From positions 24,001 through 88,000 of the forward strand of contig NZ_FNGW01000013.1 of the NCBI RefSeq assembly GCF_900103615.1: DNA of 64,000 nt. The letters are read 5' to 3'. The number at the start of each line of letters is the position of its first letter. The stretch's first letter is position 1. Below the pieces are notes generated by a model. The model did no database searches. It had not been told where the DNA came from and saw only the letters and a list, made by a program, of their open reading frames with translations. Below are positions 57,787 to 64,000 of this stretch, in pieces. Both the position numbers and the translations under genes were made by a program. The DNA is from Romboutsia lituseburensis DSM 797. Lineage in GTDB: Bacteria > Bacillota > Clostridia > Peptostreptococcales > Peptostreptococcaceae.

Positions 57787-60192
57787 TTGTTGAACATAGA
57801 TAAATATAAAGTAAAAATAGAGGATTTAAAACCTAAAAATGTTTTAAATGATATTGAGTTCAATACAACAAAGGATATATCTCCTATAAAAGATATAATT
57901 GGACAGGATAGAGCTGTTCAAGCGATTAAATTTGGACTGAAAATGAATCAAAAAGGATATAACATATATGTAGCAGGGACAAGTGGTGTTGGAAGAACTA
58001 GCTACACTCATGCCCTAATAAAAGATCATGCTAAAGAAAATCCAAACAAAAATCTTAAAGATTGGGTATACGTAAATAATTTTAAAAATTCTAATGAGCC
58101 AACTGCTTTATGCTTTGATGCTGGACAAGGTAAAGTATTTAAAAAGGATATAGAGGATATAATAGATAAATTAAAAGATGAAATACCTAAAATTTTCAAC
58201 TCTAAAGAGTATGAATATCATAGTAGATTACTAATGAGTGAATTAGAGTCTAATGTACAAAAAATAATCGAAGAACTAAATGAATTTGCTAGACCTAAAG
58301 GTTTTAAATTTCAAGTTACTGAAAGAGGATTAATGAGTATTCCTATCAAAGAAGATGGAACTTTAATGCAGGAAGATGAACTAGGAAGCTTAACAGCAGT
58401 TGATGTCAATAAATTAAGAGAAGATGGAATCAAGTTAAATCAAGAAAGTAAGGACTATATTGATAAGATTAAATCATGTGAAGATATATATAAAAATAAA
58501 ACACTAGAATTAGATAAAAATGTAGGAAGAAGTTTGGTAGGCTTTTATGGTCAATATCTATTAAATAAATATGGAAATGATGAAAAAGCTCAAAAATATA
58601 TAAATGAAATTTGTAATGATATAGTAGACAATATTTCTAAATTTAAATCTACAGGAGAGGAAACTCAACAAAATCCTATGGCATTGCTTGGAATAATGCC
58701 ACATAAGAATGATGAGAAATTATTTAATAAGTATAAAGTTAATCTATTTATTGATAATAGTGAATGTAATGATTGTAAAATAATAATAGAAAATAATCCT
58801 ACATATTATAATTTAACAGGTTCGATAGATTATAAAAATGAAATAGGTGCTTTAACTACAAGTTTTATGGAAATAAAACCAGGCGCTTTACACAAAGCTA
58901 ATGGTGGATATTTAATTATAAACACTAAAGACTTATTATCAAATCCATTCTCGTGGGATTGTTTAAAAAGAAGCTTAAAAACAAACAAAATAGCTATAGA
59001 ATCTTTAAATAAGCAATTAGGATATTTGGTTACGTCAACTCTTAAACCAGAGCCAATAGATTTAGATGTTAAGGTTATATTAGTTGGAGATGGATATTAT
59101 TATAGTCTTTTGTATGCATATGAAGAAGATTTTAGAAATTTATTTAAAATAATGGCTGATTTTGATATAGAAATTAATAAAAACAAGGAAAATATATATA
59201 AAACAGTTCAGTTAATAGCAAATAAATGTAATGAAGAAAACTTAAAGCAATTTGATAAATCAGCTGTTGAAAGATTAATAGAATATAGTATGAGATTAAG
59301 TGATAATAAAGATAAGCTTACAGCTAAGTTTAATAAAATAGTAGATATAATATATGAAGCTCAAGCTGTGAGTCCAGATACTAATGAATATATAACAAAA
59401 GAAGATGTTCAAAATGCCATTGATTTAAAAATTTACAGAAGTAATAAGTATGAAGAGAAATTAAATGAAATGTTCGAAGATGGAACATTATTAATTGATA
59501 TAGATGGAGAAAAAGTAGGTCAGATAAATGGACTAGCCGTTATGGGAACTGGAGAGTATTCTTTTGGAAAGCCATCCAAAATAACAGCATCGACATATAA
59601 AGGTAGAAGAGGTGTTATAAATATAGAAAGAGAAATAAAGCAGAGTGGAAGTATACATGATAAAGGAGTATTGATTCTTAGTGGATATTTAGGAGCTAGA
59701 TATGGAAAAGAGAAACCTTTATCTATAACAACATCTATAACATTTGAGCAAAATTATAATGGTGTTGATGGAGATAGTGCTTCGAGTACTGAATTATATG
59801 CAATAATATCAAGTATATCTGATATACCTATAAAACAACACATAGCAGTAACTGGATCTGTAAGTCAAAAGGGAGAAATTCAGCCTATAGGTGGAATAAA
59901 TCAAAAAATAGAAGGATTCTTTGATGTATGTAAAATAAAAGGATTCACAGGAAAACAAGGAATTATGATGCCTATACAAAATGTTAAAAATCTTCTTTTA
60001 AAAGATGAAATAGTTCAAGCTGCAAAAGAAGGAAAATTCAATATATATGCAATTAGCAATATAGAGGAAGGCTTGGAAATTTTGACTGGAAAAAGTATAG
60101 ACGAAATTGACAAGATAGTTAATGAAACTTTAGAAAAATATAGAAAATTAGATAAAGAAGATGAAGAAAAAGACGATAAAAAGAAATTATAA
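57787..60192 (+). CDS. Lon-like ATP-dependent protease (AAA_32 family)
   Basis: An 801 aa soluble AAA+ protease of the Lon-B-like clade. The nucleotide loop is AGTSGVGRTS with Arg70 where Walker A normally has Lys, seen in related AAA_32 proteins as I recall. A long helical insert (about 110-260) precedes the AAA lid. The protease domain (about 590-780) has the catalytic Ser664 in GDSASS and Lys707 in GGINQKIEGF. TTG start after AGAGGTG; the next codon is also TTG and has better spacing. Substrates are unknown. Confidence 0.9.
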   Translation: MLNIDKYKVKIEDLKPKNVLNDIEFNTTKDISPIKDIIGQDRAVQAIKFGLKMNQKGYNIYVAGTSGVGRTSYTHALIKDHAKENPNKNLKDWVYVNNFKNSNEPTALCFDAGQGKVFKKDIEDIIDKLKDEIPKIFNSKEYEYHSRLLMSELESNVQKIIEELNEFARPKGFKFQVTERGLMSIPIKEDGTLMQEDELGSLTAVDVNKLREDGIKLNQESKDYIDKIKSCEDIYKNKTLELDKNVGRSLVGFYGQYLLNKYGNDEKAQKYINEICNDIVDNISKFKSTGEETQQNPMALLGIMPHKNDEKLFNKYKVNLFIDNSECNDCKIIIENNPTYYNLTGSIDYKNEIGALTTSFMEIKPGALHKANGGYLIINTKDLLSNPFSWDCLKRSLKTNKIAIESLNKQLGYLVTSTLKPEPIDLDVKVILVGDGYYYSLLYAYEEDFRNLFKIMADFDIEINKNKENIYKTVQLIANKCNEENLKQFDKSAVERLIEYSMRLSDNKDKLTAKFNKIVDIIYEAQAVSPDTNEYITKEDVQNAIDLKIYRSNKYEEKLNEMFEDGTLLIDIDGEKVGQINGLAVMGTGEYSFGKPSKITASTYKGRRGVINIEREIKQSGSIHDKGVLILSGYLGARYGKEKPLSITTSITFEQNYNGVDGDSASSTELYAIISSISDIPIKQHIAVTGSVSQKGEIQPIGGINQKIEGFFDVCKIKGFTGKQGIMMPIQNVKNLLLKDEIVQAAKEGKFNIYAISNIEEGLEILTGKSIDEIDKIVNETLEKYRKLDKEDEEKDDKKKL

Positions 60193-60230
60193 AAAGAAAT
60201 ATACTTGCAATTAAGTACTTAAAATAAACA

Positions 60231-60276
60231 AACTATCTGTACTTAGAAAATTATATCTAGGTACAGATAGTTATTT
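60231..60276. terminator. Bidirectional terminator between the Lon-like gene and the minus-strand cyclo-ligase
   Basis: AACTATCTGTAC (60231-60242) pairs with GTACAGATAGTT (60261-60272). The genes converge here, so the element can serve both strands. Confidence 0.75.
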
Positions 60277-60302
60277 TAAATTAATGTATATAATGATGGA
60301 TC

Positions 60303-60875
60303 TTATTTTCTAGGTGTTAATATTTGAGTTTCTGTAATTATATAGTCTAGCTGAGCATCATGTTCTTCTTTAGGTACAGAATCAAATATTTGTAAATCAA
60401 AAGCGATACCGATAGTTATGGCATCTTTTCTGAGTCTATTTAAGAATCGGTCATAATAACCTCCGCCATAACCTAATCTATAGCATTCTCTATCATATGC
60501 AACTGCTGGAACTATTACAATATCTATATCATTGACATTTACTTCAAGGTTAGGATCGTTTTTTGGTTCTCTAATACCGTAAGCACCGATTTTTATTCCA
60601 TTATGTAAATCTGTAATTTGAGTTGGAACTAACTTTCTTTCATCTTTCAGTGTAATAGGAGAAGAAACAATTTTTCTGAGTGATATTAATTTAGTGATCA
60701 AATCATCTGTTTTTACTTCGTTATTAAAATCTAAATATAGCATAATGTTATTAGCTTTATTTATGCATTCTAATGATAGTAGTTTTTCAGTAATTATAGA
60801 TGAATTTTTATTTATAAATTCTATATCCTTACTTTTTCTATCCCCTATAACTTTTTTTCTAAATTCTTTTTTCAT
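60303..60875 (-). CDS. 5-formyltetrahydrofolate cyclo-ligase
   Basis: Converts 5-formyl-THF to 5,10-methenyl-THF with ATP (MTHFS/YgfA). The 190 aa protein has an N-terminal basic stretch (KKEFRKKVIGDRKS) and the signature LGYGGGYYDRFL. ATG at 60875, minus strand, follows AAGGGGT. It is the first of the few minus-strand genes in the window. Confidence 0.95.
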   Translation of the reverse strand: MKKEFRKKVIGDRKSKDIEFINKNSSIITEKLLSLECINKANNIMLYLDFNNEVKTDDLITKLISLRKIVSSPITLKDERKLVPTQITDLHNGIKIGAYGIREPKNDPNLEVNVNDIDIVIVPAVAYDRECYRLGYGGGYYDRFLNRLRKDAITIGIAFDLQIFDSVPKEEHDAQLDYIITETQILTPRK

Positions 60876-61033
60876 AAAATCTACCCCTTTTACTATGGTA
60901 TAATATGGATAAGGTATCCACTATAAATTTTAGTATATAAGATTGAGAGAAATCAACACAAATGGTAAATGGTAATAAAAAGGATAGCTAGTCATATAAT
61001 ATATAATAGATTAGATAAAGGAGATGCAACGTA

Positions 61034-62185
61034 ATGATTTCAAAGAAAAAAGCTATAATATACGGGATAGTTCTTGTGATAGTAACAGCTTTATTTACAT
61101 CTACACTTCAAATAGCATTGGGGGATAGAGTTGTAATATCTAAAGAGATGTATGAAGGTTACAAAAAGTATAATAAGATGATTGGTTTAGAAGGTGCTGT
61201 AAAAGAAGATTTTTATAAAAAGCCAGCTGATGATAAATTAGTCACAGGAGCAATAAAAGGTATGTTTTCGGGTCTAGATGATCCATACTCTCAATTTTAT
61301 ACTAAAGAAGAATTTAATAGACTTAAGGAGCAAACGAGTGGATCATTTGTAGGAATAGGGGTGTTTATAAGCCCATCTTCTGATGACGGATATTTAACAG
61401 TAATATCTCCTATAGAGGGGTCTCCAGCTGAAAAAAGTGGTATAAAGGCAGGAGATAAAATTTTAAAGGTTAATGGAAAAACTGTATCAGCTAAACATTC
61501 AGATGAAGCGATTGCTATGATTAAAGGAAAAGAAGGAACATCTGTAGAGTTAACTTTAATAAGAGACGGAAAAGAGTTTAATGTCAAAGTTAAAAGAGAA
61601 GAAATAGTATCAAAAAGTATAAATGGCAAGATGCTAGATGATGGTATAGGTTACATACAAATAACTTCTTTTAGTGAAAATACATATAAAGAATTTAAAA
61701 CAGCATTAGATAAATTAAAATCTGAGAATATGAAAGGTTTAGTTTTAGATGTAAGAGATAATGGTGGGGGATTATTAGATATATGTCAAAAAATAGCTGA
61801 TGAATTAATAGGGGAAGGAACTATAGTTTATACAAAAGATAATAAAGGAAATACTGAGTATTTAAAATCAGATAAAGAAAAATTAGGTCTTCCTATAGCT
61901 ATACTGACTAATGAAAATAGTGCATCTGCTTCAGAAATACTTACAGGAGCTATAGTTGATAATAAAGCTGGAGTATCAGTTGGAACAACTACATTTGGAA
62001 AAGGATTAGTTCAAACTGTAAGAGAGCTAAAAGATGGAACAGGATATAAGTTAACAACAGCGCAATACTTTACTCCAAGTGGTGACTACATAAATGAAAA
62101 AGGAATTAAACCTAATATTGAGGAAAAAAATCCAGAAAAACAGCTAGATGCAGCTACAAAATGGATTAAAGATCAAATAAAATAG
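61034..62185 (+). CDS. C-terminal processing protease (S41, CtpA family)
   Basis: A 383 aa membrane-anchored periplasmic-side serine protease. An N-terminal helix (about 7-25, IIYGIVLVIVTALFTSTL) is followed by a PDZ domain (about 95-185, GVFISPS to VKREEIVS) and the S41 domain with NSASASEILTGA (Ser at 296-300) and Lys323 in FGKGLVQ. Family members trim membrane or secreted proteins; CtpB acts in sporulation. ATG after AGGAGATG. Confidence 0.93.
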   Translation: MISKKKAIIYGIVLVIVTALFTSTLQIALGDRVVISKEMYEGYKKYNKMIGLEGAVKEDFYKKPADDKLVTGAIKGMFSGLDDPYSQFYTKEEFNRLKEQTSGSFVGIGVFISPSSDDGYLTVISPIEGSPAEKSGIKAGDKILKVNGKTVSAKHSDEAIAMIKGKEGTSVELTLIRDGKEFNVKVKREEIVSKSINGKMLDDGIGYIQITSFSENTYKEFKTALDKLKSENMKGLVLDVRDNGGGLLDICQKIADELIGEGTIVYTKDNKGNTEYLKSDKEKLGLPIAILTNENSASASEILTGAIVDNKAGVSVGTTTFGKGLVQTVRELKDGTGYKLTTAQYFTPSGDYINEKGIKPNIEEKNPEKQLDAATKWIKDQIK

Positions 62186-62197
62186 AGGATATGAAAA

Positions 62198-62232
62198 ACA
62201 GGCTTAGTATATATTACTTAGCCTGTCTTTTT
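62198..62232. terminator. Bidirectional terminator between ctpA-like and epimerase genes
   Basis: ACAGGCTTAGTA (62198-62209) pairs with TACTTAGCCTGT (62215-62226) with one mismatch, followed by CTTTTT. The two genes converge. Confidence 0.8.
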
Positions 62233-62239
62233 ATATAAG

Positions 62240-63109
62240 TTATATTTCTATAGAATATGTAGTACAGAATTGTTCTCTAGGGCTTAATATATTAATGAAT
62301 TCTTTATTTTTGAAGATTTTATCAGAATTTATATTATCTGCAAGTCCGTACCAAGGTTCAATACAAATGAATGGTGCTGTTGTTTGAGTATCTTTATAAT
62401 AAGGAGTCCAAATACCTACAAGAGGGAAGTCTTTAAATTTAACAGTAACATGTTCATCGCTACTATGAGATTTTAAAGAAAGTTCATCTATATTAGTATA
62501 AATCAATGCATCATTTATGAACAAATCATTACTCAATGTGACATTAGCAATATTTTCTATAGTACTAACTTTACTAGAATAAGGTCCATCTAATGAAATT
62601 TTATTAACTTTGTTTCTATGTTTAAATTCAATAAAATAATCAGATATACTATTGCATTCATTGAAGTTAAGATTAAATGCAGGATGAGCTCCTATAGAAA
62701 AATAAATATTTTTATTATCAGTATTAATGACAGTCCATTCAATTTCTAAAGTTGTATCATTTAAAGTATACTTTATTAAAAGCTCGAAGTTATAAGGATA
62801 AAGTTTTTTAGAGTCTTGGTTAGAAGTCAACTTATAAGTTATAGAGTCTTCAGCTGAGGATATCGTATCAAAAAACATATCTCTTGCAAATCCGTGTTGT
62901 GACATTTTGTATAAGTCATTTTCTATATAAGTTTCATTGTCTTTAAGTCTTCCTACAATAGGAAATAATACTGGTGAATGTCTACCCCAAAATTTAGAAT
63001 CACCATTCCATAATATATCTTTATTGCGTTTTTTAGAAAAAATTCTAGTAATTTCGGCACCAAAATTTTTAGATTCGACTAGTAAATTTTCATTTTCTAA
63101 TATATTCAT
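62240..63109 (-). CDS. Aldose 1-epimerase-like protein (LacX type)
   Basis: A 289 aa galactose-mutarotase-fold protein. The active-site motifs are HGFARDM, GAHPAFN and ICIEPWYGLAD, fitting the LacX subfamily better than classic GalM. It may interconvert sugar anomers or act on phosphosugars; no sugar operon surrounds it to indicate the substrate. ATG at 63109, minus strand, follows AGGGGTG. Confidence 0.9.
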   Translation of the reverse strand: MNILENENLLVESKNFGAEITRIFSKKRNKDILWNGDSKFWGRHSPVLFPIVGRLKDNETYIENDLYKMSQHGFARDMFFDTISSAEDSITYKLTSNQDSKKLYPYNFELLIKYTLNDTTLEIEWTVINTDNKNIYFSIGAHPAFNLNFNECNSISDYFIEFKHRNKVNKISLDGPYSSKVSTIENIANVTLSNDLFINDALIYTNIDELSLKSHSSDEHVTVKFKDFPLVGIWTPYYKDTQTTAPFICIEPWYGLADNINSDKIFKNKEFINILSPREQFCTTYSIEI

Positions 63110-63331
63110 ATAATCACCCCTATATTTATTTTAAATATATTATACAATAAAATAATACATGTAATAAAATTTAATGATAAATTTAAATGTTGAATTGTGG
63201 AGTAAAAAAAAGTAATTTATCTTAAAAAATGGATTTATTTAAGAAATTTTGTATTATAAATAGAAGGATAAATAGAAGCTGTATAGAATTATTATACATA
63301 AGTTAATAATGTGAAATAGGAAGTGATTAAA

Positions 63332-63457
63332 ATGAAAAAACCTAGAGGTAAAGTTGTTAACTTTCAAGAATATAAGGAAAATAAAAGACAATTACAATTA
63401 GAAGTTAATAGAGAAGAGCTTTTAAATTTAATAAAAAAGGCTGTAACCACAAAATAG
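63332..63457 (+). CDS. Small hypothetical protein, 41 aa
   Basis: Starts MKKPRGKVVNFQEYK and continues as a charged, helical stretch (NREELLNLIKKAV). ATG follows AGGAAGTG at good spacing and a terminator hairpin begins at the stop codon, both supporting a real gene. The sequence recalls short phage- or spore-associated regulators, but I recognise no family. Confidence 0.6.
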   Translation: MKKPRGKVVNFQEYKENKRQLQLEVNREELLNLIKKAVTTK

Positions 63458-63483
63458 AGAGTTATTATAACTCTCTATTTTGT
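63455..63483 (+). terminator. Terminator after the 41-residue ORF
   Basis: TAGAGAGTTA (63455-63464) pairs with TAACTCTCTA (63468-63477), three-base loop, then TTTTG. The stop codon is the start of the stem. Confidence 0.7.
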
Positions 63484-63551
63484 GATTTAAAGAGGAAATG
63501 TACTCAAATACAAATTAAATTAATTTAAAAATACAAGCTGATATTAAGGAG

Positions 63552-63743
63552 TTAAGACATTTTTAAATCATTCATATAATTTTGAAACTGAGTAAACTCT
63601 TCTGAATCACTTAGTTCTACTACTTCTGAGTTTTCAGAATCAAAGTTTTTTAAGTATATGGTATAGTTGTTGTCAACACAATCATGATATATACATCTAT
63701 AACCATCTTCATATAAATCTTTAAGTTTATTGAAGTTACTCAT
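63552..63743 (-). CDS. Small acidic hypothetical protein, 63 aa
   Basis: An acidic protein (MSNFNKLKDLYEDGYRCIY, two cysteines, a C-terminal Glu/Asp-rich helix). The pattern is a compact small domain, perhaps three strands and a helix. The nearest ribosome site (AAAGGAGA) is about 34 bases upstream, with a short hairpin between it and the ATG. No family recognised. Confidence 0.6.
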   Translation of the reverse strand: MSNFNKLKDLYEDGYRCIYHDCVDNNYTIYLKNFDSENSEVVELSDSEEFTQFQNYMNDLKMS

Positions 63744-63753
63744 GATATAGTCT

Positions 63754-63785
63754 GCTATACTTTATATAGGTATAGCATCTCCTTT
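63754..63785 (-). promoter_or_regulatory. Hairpin between ribosome site and start codon of the 63-residue gene
   Basis: On the minus strand the order is AAAGGAGA, then GCTATAC and GTATAGC with a nine-base loop, then about ten bases and the ATG. Folding would bring the ribosome site near the start codon. Confidence 0.45.
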
Positions 63786-63914
63786 CATAAAATTTTAATT
63801 TGCAAATAGTACTAGCAAGGTAATAAACCTTTATAATATGTTGTGGAATTTTATAATTAATATTCTATATAAATATATACAAAAATAAAATTATAATTAA
63901 TTTATAAAAAAGTA

Positions 63915-63943
63915 TTGACGATATATTATTAAGGTGATATAGT
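63915..63943 (+). promoter_or_regulatory. Strong promoter at the right end, for a gene beyond the window
   Basis: TTGACG and TATAGT separated by 17 bases. The transcript would begin near 63950, where TTGTCC (63949-63954) and GGACAA (63964-63969) form a small hairpin. No coding start is seen before the window ends, so the product is unknown; a long leader or stable RNA is possible. Confidence 0.65.
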
Positions 63944-64000
63944 ATTACTTGTCCTTAAGAAACGGACAAACACAAACGAAAACAACTTAAGAAAAAAAGT

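Overview
The window is AT-rich chromosomal DNA (GC content not measured, clearly low) from a spore-forming, low-GC Gram-positive anaerobe. The best fit is Peptostreptococcaceae, close to Clostridioides, Paraclostridium, Paeniclostridium or Romboutsia. The grounds are sporulation and germination genes (spoVT, yabP, yabQ, spoIIE, a gerS-alr pair), a complete Gram-positive type IV pilus locus led by a class-II cyclic di-GMP riboswitch, and C. difficile-like gene order. Nearly every gene is on the + strand. I saw no rRNA, tRNA, CRISPR array, prophage or intact insertion sequence.

Layout. (1) 1-2.7 kb: tail of probable spoVG, then glmU and prs. (2) 3.0-15.5 kb: a type IV pilus locus with two tandem major-type pilins, pilB, pilC, a fused pilMN, pilO, pilV, pilU, pilT, pilK and two prepilin peptidases. 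It sits between prs and pth, which lie close together in Bacillus. A c-di-GMP-II riboswitch and terminator lie between the two pilins and should gate the second pilin and the machinery genes. (3) 15.6-29.8 kb: the old Firmicutes cluster pth-mfd-prsA-spoVT-yabM-yabN-hup-rqcP-yabP-yabQ-divIC-ppx-spoIIE, covering translation quality control, repair, division and sporulation. (4) 29.8-43.8 kb: an intergenic cluster of DnaA-box-like sites, an exported PepF-type peptidase, galU, glpX, rho with an Asn-rich insert, rpmE, tdk, yqhQ, prmC, prfA, a ZIP metal transporter behind a possible structured leader RNA, ywlC, rpiB and upp. (5) 44.2-51.1 kb: the complete F-type ATP synthase operon atpZ-I-B-E-F-H-A-G-D-C, with a sodium-type c subunit and an epsilon subunit lacking its C-terminal domain. 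(6) 51.2-54.8 kb: a small basic ORF in repeat-rich DNA, then acpS, a CBS protein, gerS, alr and mazEF. (7) 55.1-64.0 kb: split transketolase, a membrane-anchored hypothetical protein, a Lon-like AAA protease, 5-FTHF cyclo-ligase, a CtpA protease, a LacX-type epimerase, two small hypothetical genes, and a strong promoter firing out of the window.

Most of the window is ordinary core chromosome. The least explained signals are non-coding or structural: the DnaA-box cluster after spoIIE, the possible structured RNA before the ZIP gene, the prion-like insert in Rho, the paired palindromes before the transketolase genes, the spoIIE promoter overlapped by a read-through hairpin, the epsilon subunit without its regulatory domain, and the unexplained leader of the first pilin. 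Promoters, terminators and RNA folds were all read by eye; no folding or database search was run.
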